From assembly GCA_003210755.1 (NCBI GenBank), contig QCUL01000014.1, forward strand, positions 1 through 63,235: DNA of 63,235 nucleotides. Reading direction: 5' to 3'. This DNA is from Synechococcus sp. AG-679-C18 (GTDB lineage Bacteria; Cyanobacteriota; Cyanobacteriia; PCC-6307; Cyanobiaceae). The notes beneath the pieces were generated by a model that worked only from the letters and a program-made list of their open reading frames with translations, searched no databases and had not been told where the DNA came from. The position numbers and the translations under genes were made by a program. Below, in pieces: positions 55,289-63,235 of the stretch. Positions within the stretch are counted from its first letter, which is position 1; each line of letters starts with the position of its first letter.

Positions 55289-56608
55289 CTATTGGCGAAC
55301 AAGACCTTCGTATCGCTGAGAAATCACATAGGTCTGAACTTGCTTTGCTGTATCAATAGCTACACCAACCAGAATGAGCAGTGAAGTTGCCCCCAGCCCC
55401 TGAAATGTTGTGACTCCAGTGGCCCTTTCCACAGCGGATGGAATGATGGCCACAGCACCGAGAAACAATCCGCCGAGAAGGGTCAGTCTGTTTTTGACTC
55501 CTTCGAGGTAAGTGGCTGTTGCACTTCCAGGCCTGACCCCAGGAATCGCCACACCGCCTCGTTTCAGGTTGGTAGCGATGTCGTTCGGATTCAGTGAAAG
55601 TGATGAATAGAAGTAAGCGAAACCCAGGATGAGTGAGAAGAAGACAATCGCATAAGGCCAAGGATTGGCTGCGCTTGGATTTAATGCGCTTGCTGCTCTG
55701 ATCAGGATTGGATTATTGGTGATATTCGCGATTGTGATTGGAAGGAAGATCAGGGCTGAAGCGAAAATGATGGGCATCACTCCGCCAGCATTGAGTTTTA
55801 AGGGGAGATAACTCTGCCTACTTGGTAAGAGTGCAGTACCTCCAACCTGCCGCTTCGCGCTAACGATGGGAAGGCGTCTTGCTCCTTCCTGCACAAAGAT
55901 GATTCCGACAATGGTGATTAGGAAGACAAGGACAAGCACGATGATGCCAACAACATCACCACGATCTCCGGTTTGAGCCTTTTCTATGGTTGATCCAAGG
56001 GCTTTCGGAAGCGTGGCCACGATGTTCAGAAAAATCACAAGGGATGCCCCTTGCCCAATCCCACGTTCTGTGATGACTTCACTGAGCCACATCACAATCA
56101 TTGATCCAGTAACCAGTGCCAAAGCTGTCTGGATGACAAAGACAATTTCGCTTAATTCTTCAACGGCGTATTGGCGGAGGATCATCGCAAAGATCACGCT
56201 CTGCACAAGCCCCCATCCAAGGGCGACATAACGGGTGATCTGGGCGATTTTTCTTCTTCCCGCTTCTCCTTCGTTTTTCTGCAAGTCTTCGAGCTGGGGA
56301 AGCGAGGCTGTCAGAAGTTGAATGATGATTGAGGCATTGATGAAAGGCAGGATGCCCAAGGCAAAGACGCCAAGGGTGGAGATTCCTCCTCCCGTGAAGA
56401 TATCGAGGAACCCAATGAGGGTTCCTCCTTGCTCAATAAATTGCTCAAAGGCAACTCGATCGATTCCAGGCATTGGGATGTAAATCCCAAGCCGAACAAG
56501 CATGAGCAGTCCAAGAGTTGTGAGAACCCTGCCGCGCAGCTCTGGGTTCTGCACCAACTGGGTAATCACTTCAGTGGCGCTGGGGTTACGGCCCCGACTG
56601 ACAAGCAT
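55289..56608 (-). CDS. secY: Preprotein translocase subunit SecY
   Basis: A 439-residue channel subunit of the Sec translocon in plasma and thylakoid membranes. About ten hydrophobic segments; motifs YIPMPGIDR, TGGGISTLGVFALGILPFINASII and ALNPSAANPWPYAI. It lies between rplO and adk as in the canonical spc order. Confidence 0.97.
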   Translation of the reverse strand: MLVSRGRNPSATEVITQLVQNPELRGRVLTTLGLLMLVRLGIYIPMPGIDRVAFEQFIEQGGTLIGFLDIFTGGGISTLGVFALGILPFINASIIIQLLTASLPQLEDLQKNEGEAGRRKIAQITRYVALGWGLVQSVIFAMILRQYAVEELSEIVFVIQTALALVTGSMIVMWLSEVITERGIGQGASLVIFLNIVATLPKALGSTIEKAQTGDRGDVVGIIVLVLVFLITIVGIIFVQEGARRLPIVSAKRQVGGTALLPSRQSYLPLKLNAGGVMPIIFASALIFLPITIANITNNPILIRAASALNPSAANPWPYAIVFFSLILGFAYFYSSLSLNPNDIATNLKRGGVAIPGVRPGSATATYLEGVKNRLTLLGGLFLGAVAIIPSAVERATGVTTFQGLGATSLLILVGVAIDTAKQVQTYVISQRYEGLVRQ

Positions 56609-56717
56609 GGAGAAGGAAGTAAAGGATTGAGCTAATGCAGCAAAGCCGTCCCCGGACCAGAGTCCAGTGGGACGGCTCAGACCTTAGATCTACGAGGAGC
56701 AGATCTCATAGCCGAGT

Positions 56718-57170
56718 TCAGTCGAGAACCTCACAAGTCCCACCGGCTGCTTCAATTTTGGCGCGGGCTGATGCTGTGAAAGCAGCGGCCTGCACGGTGA
56801 GTTTTGTTTTTAGCTCACCATTGCCAAGAATCTTGAGAGGACTCTTTGGACTAGTGACAATCCCATCCTTAACGAGTGAGTCGAGATTGACGGTGCTTCC
56901 AGCCTTGACCTCATTCAGTGCACTCACGTTGAGGACAGTGAATGCCTTGGGATTCACCAGTGGGAAATGCTTGAGCTTCGGGACCCGGCGGTATAGAGGC
57001 ATTTGTCCGCCTTCAAATCCAGGACGGGTCGGTCGACCTGAACGAGATTTTTGACCGCGCATGCCAAACCCGCAGCTTGCGCCCTGACCAGCCGCAATGC
57101 CCCGTCCTTTACGCAACTTGCGTCGTCGGGCGCCTTTGTTGGATTTGAGTGAATCGAGTCTGAGAGTCAT
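56718..57170 (-). CDS. rplO: 50S ribosomal protein L15
   Basis: A 150-residue L15 with [44 protein letters not shown] and [17 protein letters not shown] at 57168-57170 chosen. It lies 8 bases after rpsE; rpmD (L30), which usually sits between them, is absent. Confidence 0.97.
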   Translation of the reverse strand: MTLRLDSLKSNKGARRRKLRKGRGIAAGQGASCGFGMRGQKSRSGRPTRPGFEGGQMPLYRRVPKLKHFPLVNPKAFTVLNVSALNEVKAGSTVNLDSLVKDGIVTSPKSPLKILGNGELKTKLTVQAAAFTASARAKIEAAGGTCEVLD

Positions 57171-57178
57171 GAGGGGAA

Positions 57179-57826
57179 TCAAGAATAGATCTGCTCGAGG
57201 GAGATCCCCCGTTCTTTTGCTGTCTCCTTATGGGTGCGGAGGAGTTGTAGGGCCACCATGGCAGCCCGTGCATTGTTTAAAGGGGTTTTACTGCCGAGGC
57301 GTTTAGCCAAGACGTTTTTGATGCCAGCGAGTTCGAGCACCGTACGAATTGACCCACCGGCAATTACTCCAGTACCTGGAGCAGCAGGACGGATGAGCAC
57401 ACTCGCTGCACCGTCACGACCGTTAGAGAGGGTGGGGATCGAGTTGTGGCGTGTGAGAGGAACTTTTACTAAGTGCTTTTTGCCATCGGCGACACCCTTG
57501 CGCACGGCACCGATGACATCACCTGCTTTGCCAACACCAACGCCGACCTGACCTCGCTCATTGCCAACAACGACGATGGCGCGAAAGCTCATTTTTTTGC
57601 CGCCTTTGACGGTTTTTGAGACTCTTCTGATCTGCACGACGCGCTCTTGCCATTCGGAATCGCGTTCTTGGCCGCGGCGGCGGTCACCACGGCCTCCGCG
57701 ACGGTCGCCTCTGCCGCCTCCGCGGCGCTGCTCCTGTTGTTGACTTTGACCTTCAGCCGCTGCAGGAACATCCGAAGCAGCTGGTACGTCGTTGGAGGTG
57801 GTCTGGTTGTTGGGGTCGGTTGTCAT
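57179..57826 (-). CDS. rpsE: 30S ribosomal protein S5
   Basis: A 215-residue S5. The core starts at [20 protein letters not shown] and contains [18 protein letters not shown]. The N-terminus is extended by about 60 residues with a Gln-rich and RGG-like Arg-Gly repeat ([15 protein letters not shown]), unusual for bacterial S5 but seen in picocyanobacteria. ATG at 57824-57826. Confidence 0.96.
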   Translation of the reverse strand: MTTDPNNQTTSNDVPAASDVPAAAEGQSQQQEQRRGGGRGDRRGGRGDRRRGQERDSEWQERVVQIRRVSKTVKGGKKMSFRAIVVVGNERGQVGVGVGKAGDVIGAVRKGVADGKKHLVKVPLTRHNSIPTLSNGRDGAASVLIRPAAPGTGVIAGGSIRTVLELAGIKNVLAKRLGSKTPLNNARAAMVALQLLRTHKETAKERGISLEQIYS

Positions 57827-57839
57827 AGTGAGGGCAGGA

Positions 57840-58208
57840 TCAGAACTGAAGGCCCGCGTTCCGGGCTGCATCGGCGAGAGCTTTCACCCGGCCGTGGTAC
57901 ATGTTGCCGCCTCGATCGAAGACAACTTGTTGAATCCCTTTGGCAATAGCACGTTTGCCCACCAAATCACCAACGGCAATCGAGGCATCACAGCTACTGC
58001 CATCAGCTTTAAGGCTGGTACGCAAATCTTTGTCGATGGTTGAGGCAGAGCAAAGGGTGCTCTGGGCCTCATCATCAATCAACTGAGCGTAAATGTGGCT
58101 GTTGGAGCGGAACACGGCCAATCTTGGACGATCTGCAGTGCCACTGAGATGGCGACGCAGACGCCTGTGGCGCTTTTGAGTTTGTTGTTTGCGAGAGAGA
58201 TTAGACAT
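57840..58208 (-). CDS. rplR: 50S ribosomal protein L18
   Basis: A 122-residue 5S-rRNA-binding L18: [40 protein letters not shown] and [19 protein letters not shown]. Located between rplF and rpsE, 13 bases before rpsE. Confidence 0.98.
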   Translation of the reverse strand: MSNLSRKQQTQKRHRRLRRHLSGTADRPRLAVFRSNSHIYAQLIDDEAQSTLCSASTIDKDLRTSLKADGSSCDASIAVGDLVGKRAIAKGIQQVVFDRGGNMYHGRVKALADAARNAGLQF

Positions 58209-58244
58209 AAGTATTCGGAAAGTAAGGAATGTCCAGAGAGGGGA

Positions 58245-58784
58245 CTATTTCTTGCCTGACTTGCCTGCCTTGCGAAGAATCCACTCACCTTCGTACCTGA
58301 TCCCTTTGCCCTTATAGGGCTCAGGTGGGCGGATCGATCGGACTTTGGCTGCTTCGTTGCCAACAATTGCCTTGTCAATCCCAGAGACAATCACTTTTGT
58401 GTTGTTCTCTACTGAGAAGGTGATCCCTTCAGGGGGGACCATTTCAATTGGATGGCTGTAGCCAGCATTAACTACCAACGTCTTACCTTTCACCTGCGCG
58501 CGAGAACCCACGCCGATGATTTCAAGTCTCTTGGTGTAGCCATTGCTGACTCCCTCAATCATGTTGGCGACAAGCGCACGACAGAGACCGTGACGTTCAC
58601 GGGAGGTGCGTTTGGTGCTGGTTGGTGAAACCACAATGGAGTTGTCCACCTGGTTCACACTTACACCAGTAGGCAAAGTGCGTTTGAGCTCGCCCTTTGG
58701 CCCTTTCACCGTGACGTCGAGGCCATCGAGCGTGACATTCACCTTGTCGGGAATGGGGATTGGGTTTTTACCGATACGTGACAT
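58245..58784 (-). CDS. rplF: 50S ribosomal protein L6
   Basis: A 179-residue L6: [31 protein letters not shown] and the C-terminal [20 protein letters not shown]. It lies 15 bases after rpsH. Confidence 0.98.
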   Translation of the reverse strand: MSRIGKNPIPIPDKVNVTLDGLDVTVKGPKGELKRTLPTGVSVNQVDNSIVVSPTSTKRTSRERHGLCRALVANMIEGVSNGYTKRLEIIGVGSRAQVKGKTLVVNAGYSHPIEMVPPEGITFSVENNTKVIVSGIDKAIVGNEAAKVRSIRPPEPYKGKGIRYEGEWILRKAGKSGKK

Positions 58785-58799
58785 TGTTCAGGTTCCAGA

Positions 58800-59201
58800 T
58801 CAATAGACGTAGCAGAGCACTTCGCCGCCCACGCCTTGTTTGCGGGCATCGCGATCACTCATCACCCCCTTAGAGGTGGAGACAATGGCGATCCCTAGTC
58901 CGCCAAGGACCTTGGGAAGGCCGCGTGTGTTTTTGTAGATGCGCAGGCCAGGCTTGCTAACCCTTTGCATGGAGCGGATTGTGGGTTGGCGATGTTTGCC
59001 GCTGTACTTCAGTGCAAGCACCAATTCGGTGCGTACACCCTCGCCTTGCTCACTGATTTCAGCGATAAAGCCCTCTTGTTGCAGCACTTTGGCAATGCTG
59101 CGGGACATGCGAGAAGCGGGAACTTTCGTGGACTCGTGACGTTTCTCACTCGCATTGCGGATGCGGGTGAGCATGTCGGAAATTGGGTCGTGATTAGCCA
59201 T
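58800..59201 (-). CDS. rpsH: 30S ribosomal protein S8
   Basis: A 133-residue S8: [40 protein letters not shown] and [20 protein letters not shown]. It follows rplE directly; rpsN (S14), which separates them in E. coli, is absent, as in other cyanobacteria. Confidence 0.98.
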   Translation of the reverse strand: MANHDPISDMLTRIRNASEKRHESTKVPASRMSRSIAKVLQQEGFIAEISEQGEGVRTELVLALKYSGKHRQPTIRSMQRVSKPGLRIYKNTRGLPKVLGGLGIAIVSTSKGVMSDRDARKQGVGGEVLCYVY

Positions 59202-59219
59202 AGTGGTTTCCGAGGGGGC

Positions 59220-59759
59220 TCAATTGCTGCGGAATGGCATTCCCATCTCGCGGAGGAGGGCCCTGCCCTCTTCATCCGTGCGGGCAGAAGTCACAATTGT
59301 GATATCCATGCCTCTGATGGCGTCGATCTTGTCGAAAGAGATCTCAGGGAAGATGATTTGCTCTCTAACTCCCACCGTGTAATTTCCTCGACCATCGAAA
59401 CTTTTCGGGCTCACACCACGAAAATCTCGAATGCGGGGCAGCGCTAGGTTGATGAAGCGTTCGAGGAACGCGTACATGCGCTCACCCCTGAGGGTGACGG
59501 CACATCCAATCGGCATTCCCTGACGGATTTTGAAAGCTGCAATAGCTTTCTTGGCTCTGGTGATGACAACTTTTTGGCCAGTGATTTGGGCCAATTCGTT
59601 GACCGAAGCCTCAAGAGACTTTGCATTGGTGGCGGCTTCGCCGAGTCCTCGATTAACGGTGACTTTCACCACCTTGGGAACTTCATGAATGTTGGAGAGA
59701 CTTAGATCTTTCAGCAATTTTGGCTGAATGGTCTCCCGATAGCGCTGTTTTAGTGACAT
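59220..59759 (-). CDS. rplE: 50S ribosomal protein L5
   Basis: A 179-residue L5 that binds 5S r[43 protein letters not shown] and [20 protein letters not shown]. It follows rplX after 49 bases. Confidence 0.98.
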   Translation of the reverse strand: MSLKQRYRETIQPKLLKDLSLSNIHEVPKVVKVTVNRGLGEAATNAKSLEASVNELAQITGQKVVITRAKKAIAAFKIRQGMPIGCAVTLRGERMYAFLERFINLALPRIRDFRGVSPKSFDGRGNYTVGVREQIIFPEISFDKIDAIRGMDITIVTSARTDEEGRALLREMGMPFRSN

Positions 59760-59808
59760 GGCTGGGGGAAAGGACTTCTGGGCTTGGTCAGAAGAAGGAT
59801 TGAAATGA

Positions 59809-60165
59809 TCAGTCGATCACTTCGCCTGTTTTCTTAAGGCGGCGCTTTTTGCTGCCGTCTTTTTCGGTAATCAGTTCAATGCGACTGGCGAGCTTTTTCT
59901 CGGTGGAATAGAACATCACGTTGGAGGCATGCAGTGATGCTTCCTCGGTGAGGATCCGTCCAGTTTCGCCTTCTTGAGTTGGCTTCACGTGACGGGTTCG
60001 AAGGTTGATCCCTTGAACGATCACACGATTTTCGTTGGGCAAAGTGCGTAGCACTTCACCTGTTTTGCCTTTGTCTTTGCCAGCAATCACCTGAACGGTG
60101 TCACCTTTGCGAAGGCGCATTTTGATGCGCTCAGTTGTAGCTGTTTTGGATATTGCGGGAGCCAT
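59809..60165 (-). CDS. rplX: 50S ribosomal protein L24
   Basis: A 118-residue L24 with a KOW motif ([20 protein letters not shown]). There is an N-terminal extension of 15 residues before this, which may reflect a downstream start at the ATG of MRLRKGD. One base separates its start from the rplN stop. Confidence 0.96.
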   Translation of the reverse strand: MAPAISKTATTERIKMRLRKGDTVQVIAGKDKGKTGEVLRTLPNENRVIVQGINLRTRHVKPTQEGETGRILTEEASLHASNVMFYSTEKKLASRIELITEKDGSKKRRLKKTGEVID

Positions 60166-60166
60166 T

Positions 60167-60532
60167 TCAGATCACCTCCGGGGCGAGGGAGACGATTTTG
60201 GTGAAGCTGCGTTCACGCAATTCACGGGCGACCGGCCCGAAGACGCGAGTGCCCTTGGGGTTTTTGTCGTCATTGATGATTACGGCTGCGTTGTCATCGA
60301 AACGAATCGAGTTACCCGTGTCGCGACGCATGGTGGCTTTGGTCCGAACCACGACAGCTTTCACGATGTCTGATTTTTTGACACCCATGTTGGGCATCGC
60401 ATCCTTGACGGTGGCAACGATCACGTCACCAACGTGGGCGTAGCGACGGTTGGTGCCCAGGACACGAATACATTGAATGCGCTTCGCGCCGCTGTTGTCA
60501 GCAACGGTGAGGAAGGTTTCCTGCTGAATCAT
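60167..60532 (-). CDS. rplN: 50S ribosomal protein L14
   Basis: A 121-residue L14: [40 protein letters not shown] and [20 protein letters not shown]. Its start overlaps the rpsQ stop by four bases. Confidence 0.98.
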   Translation of the reverse strand: MIQQETFLTVADNSGAKRIQCIRVLGTNRRYAHVGDVIVATVKDAMPNMGVKKSDIVKAVVVRTKATMRRDTGNSIRFDDNAAVIINDDKNPKGTRVFGPVARELRERSFTKIVSLAPEVI

Positions 60533-60795
60533 TTGGTAACCTCCTCAGCCTTTGGGCTATGGCTGAGAACTTCAGCAATAGCCCAACGCTTGTGACGGCT
60601 CAGCGGACGGGTCTCGGTAATCCGAACCCGGTCACCAACCCGGCAAGAGTTGTCTTCGTCGTGTGCTTTGTAACGGGTGGTCCGGCTGACAGTCTTTTGA
60701 TAGACGGGGTGAGGGAAGCGGTTTTCCACCGCTACCACCACCGTTTTGTCCATCTTGTCGCTGACGACGGTGCCAACCCTTTCTTTGAGTGCCAT
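60529..60795 (-). CDS. rpsQ: 30S ribosomal protein S17
   Basis: An 88-residue S17: [40 protein letters not shown] and [19 protein letters not shown]. It lies between rpmC and rplN. Confidence 0.97.
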   Translation of the reverse strand: MALKERVGTVVSDKMDKTVVVAVENRFPHPVYQKTVSRTTRYKAHDEDNSCRVGDRVRITETRPLSRHKRWAIAEVLSHSPKAEEVTK

Positions 60796-60814
60796 GGAAG
60801 GTTCTCCTTAAGGA

Positions 60815-61024
60815 TCAGGAAGCAGTGGAGCGCTTGCGCTCCGATTGCACCGTCAGCAACTGAGCCAGTTTGAGACGGCTCTCCTTGAAGCGGTGCGTGT
60901 TGCCCAGCTGACGAGTGGCCTGCTGGAATCGGAGTTCGAACAATTCACGGCGGAGGCCGTCAATTTGTTCGGTGACATCTGCGTCAGTTAATTGGCGCAG
61001 ATCTGTTGCTGTAGAACGTGCCAA
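60815..61024 (-). CDS. rpmC: 50S ribosomal protein L29
   Basis: A 69-residue helical-hairpin L29 at the tunnel exit: [20 protein letters not shown], then [20 protein letters not shown]. Two bases separate it from the rplP stop. Confidence 0.96.
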   Translation of the reverse strand: MARSTATDLRQLTDADVTEQIDGLRRELFELRFQQATRQLGNTHRFKESRLKLAQLLTVQSERKRSTAS

Positions 61025-61026
61025 GG

Positions 61027-61494
61027 TCAGGACTCCACGGTTGAAGAGGCAGCAGCCTTTGTGCCGGCTGGCTTTTCCTGTTCATCGAGAGAGATGAACT
61101 TTGTTTTTACGGGGAGCTTGTATTGCGCAAGGCGCATGGCTTCCTTAGCAATTTCAGGGGTGATTTCCTCACCACCCATCTCGAAAAGAATCCTGCCCGG
61201 CTTGATCACAGCAACCCAGAACTCTGGGTTCCCCTTACCAGAACCCATTCGGGTTTCGGCGGGTCGCATGGTGACTGGTTTGTCAGGAAAAATTCGAATC
61301 CAGATTTTGCCGCCACGTTTGACGTAACGGGTCATGGCGCGCCTGCTGGCCTCGATTTGACGCGAGGTGATCCAGCCGCATTCTTGGGCTTGCAGAGCAA
61401 ACTCACCAAAAGCAATGGTGTTGCCTCGGGTGGCGACGCCGCGCATGCGGCCTCGCTGTTGCTTGCGGAATTTGACTCTTTTGGGACTCAGCAT
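61027..61494 (-). CDS. rplP: 50S ribosomal protein L16
   Basis: A 155-residue L16: [40 protein letters not shown] and [20 protein letters not shown]. The C-terminal tail is slightly extended (Ala/Ser-rich). Follows rpsC after 16 bases. Confidence 0.98.
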   Translation of the reverse strand: MLSPKRVKFRKQQRGRMRGVATRGNTIAFGEFALQAQECGWITSRQIEASRRAMTRYVKRGGKIWIRIFPDKPVTMRPAETRMGSGKGNPEFWVAVIKPGRILFEMGGEEITPEIAKEAMRLAQYKLPVKTKFISLDEQEKPAGTKAAASSTVES

Positions 61495-61510
61495 GGTTTA
61501 GGCCTCCTGT

Positions 61511-62242
61511 TCAACCCTCGTTTGAGCGGTCTTCGAACTGTTGGGGCCTCCGACCGGCCCGACGGCGGGGGTTCGCACCCACCGGGATCTGCTGTTGGGA
61601 GTCGTCGCTCAAAACTTCTCCCTTGAAGACCCAAACCTTGATGCCCAGAACGCCATAGGTCGTGCTGGCCACTTTGGTGGCGTAATCAATGTCAGCGCGC
61701 AGGGTGTGCAAGGGCACACGTCCTTCCCGTGTCCATTCAGTTCGGGCGATTTCGGCACCGTTAAGGCGTCCGCTGACTTGGATTTTTAGACCTAGTACGC
61801 CTGCTCTTTGCGCTCGCTGAACGGCCATGCGGATGGTTCGACGGAATGCCACACGTTTCTCTAATTGCTGAGCGATGTACTCGGCTAAGAGAAAGGCGTC
61901 TGCATCAACACGCTCGACTTCAACCACGTTGATGCGAACCTGGCGGCTCGAATCTCCAACGGTCTTTTGAATGCCACTGCGAAGATCTTCGATCCCGCTG
62001 CCTTGACGGCCAACCAGCACTCCGGGGCGTGCCGTTTTGAGTTCAACCTCAAGTTGATCGGCTTTGCGGGCAATCAGCACATCGCTGATGCCTGCCGAGC
62101 CGTACTTCTTGTGGATGAACTTGCGAATGCGATCGTCCTCCTGTAAGAGGGCGGGATAGCTTTTGCTGGATGCGTACCAGCGTGACCGGTGCTCCTGGGT
62201 GATACCCAGGCGTAAGCCGGTTGGATGGATTTTGTGTCCCAT
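61511..62242 (-). CDS. rpsC: 30S ribosomal protein S3
   Basis: A 243-residue S3 with the KH-type domain ([20 protein letters not shown]) and the C-terminal domain [20 protein letters not shown]. The tail beyond residue 210 is rich in Arg/Pro/Gln. It lies between rplV and rplP. Confidence 0.98.
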   Translation of the reverse strand: MGHKIHPTGLRLGITQEHRSRWYASSKSYPALLQEDDRIRKFIHKKYGSAGISDVLIARKADQLEVELKTARPGVLVGRQGSGIEDLRSGIQKTVGDSSRQVRINVVEVERVDADAFLLAEYIAQQLEKRVAFRRTIRMAVQRAQRAGVLGLKIQVSGRLNGAEIARTEWTREGRVPLHTLRADIDYATKVASTTYGVLGIKVWVFKGEVLSDDSQQQIPVGANPRRRAGRRPQQFEDRSNEG

Positions 62243-62263
62243 TCAGACGGTGTGCTCGGGGGG

Positions 62264-62629
62264 TCAGGAGTCGGTCTGAGCTGCCACAGCAATGCTGATG
62301 TGGCAGGTCTGTTTTTTGATCGCGTAGGCGCGACCTTGAGCGCGGGGCCGATACCGCTTCATGGACGGACCCATATCAGCAGTGGCCTTGGAAATGACCA
62401 AGGTTGCTGGGTCAAGTCCGAGGTTGTGCTCAGCATTGGCCACAGCGGAGCGAAGCACTTTCGTGATCGGGCCGGTGGAGCGGTAGGGCATGAACTCGAG
62501 CATGATCAGCGCGTCGCGATAAGTGCGGCCGCGGATTTGATCGAGTACGCGGCGCACCTTGGAGACGGATCCGCGAATGAAGCGGCCGTGCGCTTGGGCA
62601 GTGGTTGCCGTTGGGGATGACGTTGTCAT
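62264..62629 (-). CDS. rplV: 50S ribosomal protein L22
   Basis: A 121-residue L22: [20 protein letters not shown] and the tunnel-loop region [23 protein letters not shown] at 62627-62629 chosen ([12 protein letters not shown]); the longer frame would overlap rpsS. Confidence 0.97.
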   Translation of the reverse strand: MTTSSPTATTAQAHGRFIRGSVSKVRRVLDQIRGRTYRDALIMLEFMPYRSTGPITKVLRSAVANAEHNLGLDPATLVISKATADMGPSMKRYRPRAQGRAYAIKKQTCHISIAVAAQTDS

Positions 62630-62633
62630 GGTC

Positions 62634-62909
62634 TCAGCGGCCTCCTTTCTTGTCTTTGATGTGACCCTTGAAGGTGCGTGTGGGTGCGAATTCACCCAGC
62701 TTGTGCCCAACCATTTGTTCAGTCACGAAGACTGGAACGTGGGTCCTGCCGTTATGAACGGCAATGGTGTGGCCGATCATCATTGGAAGAATTGTGGAGG
62801 CCCGAGACCACGTTTTGATGACCGACTTGTCGTCAGCGGCGTTTTGCTTTTCAACCTTGCGAAGCAGGCTGTCAGCAATGAAGGGGCCTTTTTTGAGAGA
62901 TCGTCCCAT
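62634..62909 (-). CDS. rpsS: 30S ribosomal protein S19
   Basis: A 91-residue S19: [40 protein letters not shown] and [20 protein letters not shown]. Four bases separate it from the rplV start. Confidence 0.98.
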   Translation of the reverse strand: MGRSLKKGPFIADSLLRKVEKQNAADDKSVIKTWSRASTILPMMIGHTIAVHNGRTHVPVFVTEQMVGHKLGEFAPTRTFKGHIKDKKGGR

Positions 62910-62944
62910 GGCGGATTAAGCGAAATGCAAAGCGGTGAGTGACA

Positions 62945-63235
62945 TCAGGAATCGCGTCCGCCACGGCTCCGCTTGGACGTCTTGCGACGTTTCCGGAGGA
63001 CGAACTTGTTGCTGGGCTTGTTCCGCTTGCGGGTTTTAAGGCCCAAGGCGGGTTTACCCCATGGAGTGACAGGTCCAGAGCGCCCAATAGGGGCACGACC
63101 TTCACCACCACCGTGAGGGTGGTCGCAAGGATTCATTACGCTGCCACGGACCTGGGGACGACGCCCCAGCCACCGGCGGCGACCAGCTTTGCCCAAACTG
63201 GTGTTGCGAATTTCAGCATTGCCAATTTCGCCAAG
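62945..63235 (-). CDS. rplB: 50S ribosomal protein L2, C-terminal part, truncated by window edge
   Basis: The last 96 residues of L2, cut at the window end. It contains the peptidyl-transferase-centre loop [20 protein letters not shown] with the conserved His, and ends in the basic tail [12 protein letters not shown]. The rest of the S10 operon (rplC, rplD, rplW) should follow beyond the window. Confidence 0.98.
   Translation of the reverse strand, partial: LGEIGNAEIRNTSLGKAGRRRWLGRRPQVRGSVMNPCDHPHGGGEGRAPIGRSGPVTPWGKPALGLKTRKRNKPSNKFVLRKRRKTSKRSRGGRDS

Noticed and set aside
1-63235. CRISPR arrays, insertion sequences or prophage genes
   Set aside because: None seen: no regularly spaced repeats, transposase or phage structural genes were recognised anywhere in the window.

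Overview
This window looks like a chromosome segment of a marine picocyanobacterium of the Synechococcus type (subcluster 5.1-like). It carries psbA, psaA, psaB, psaI and psaL, the ferredoxin-type glutamate synthase, the tocopherol/plastoquinone-type methyltransferase, a phycoerythrin-type bilin lyase and the cyanobacterial str and S10-spc-alpha ribosomal clusters. Genes are tightly packed, and many neighbours overlap or are separated by only a few bases. Marine origin and the approximate clade are inferred from gene content and order; the species was not determined.

Layout. 1-500: N-terminal part of psbA (minus strand, cut by the window edge), encoding a D1 with Glu130. 0.6-13.3 kb: housekeeping genes: a B12/radical-SAM protein divergent from psbA, a CPBP membrane protease, clpS, dapL, a large TIGR03960-type radical-SAM fusion, rne, rnhB, a DUF1997 protein, pheA, an MPBQ/MSBQ-type methyltransferase and a LON-domain protein. 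12.6-20.2 kb (minus): the str operon rpsL-rpsG-fusA-tuf-rpsJ, preceded by a HesB-like protein and a phosphodiester-glycosidase protein. 20.3-29.5 kb: glsF, a YciI-like gene, lipA, tRNA-Pro(CGG), a CbiG-CobJ fusion and a secreted proline/acid-rich protein. 29.9-34.5 kb: psaA-psaB with a structured leader and a strong terminator. 34.6-40.1 kb (minus): bicupin, fatty-acid desaturase and an orphan RND pump. 40.2-40.9 kb: psaI-psaL. 41-44.1 kb: HEAT-repeat protein, GT2 glycosyltransferase, NlpC/P60 peptidase and a beta-lactamase-fold serine hydrolase.

44.1-46.9 kb is the most unusual part. It is AT-rich and gene-poor, and lies beside tRNA-Ser(GCT). It holds a small Nif11-like protein divergent from a lone HEAT-repeat phycobilin lyase of the CpeY/MpeY/MpeZ type, plus candidate small ORFs. 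No other phycobilisome gene is in the window, so this looks like an accessory pigment-type islet.

47.0-63.2 kb is mostly minus strand: alr, an HNH endonuclease (plus strand), prfA, rpmE, rpsI, rplM, truA, rplQ, rpoA, rpsK, rpsM, rpmJ, adk, secY and the spc/S10 ribosomal genes up to a truncated rplB. The order lacks rpsN, rpmD, infA and rpsD at their usual places. L36 and L31 are of the cysteine-poor, zinc-free type.

Together the window combines the translation apparatus, both photosystem cores, nitrogen assimilation and cofactor synthesis (lipoate, cobalamin, quinones). A few accessory stretches, above all the lyase/Nif11 islet, are probably strain-variable.
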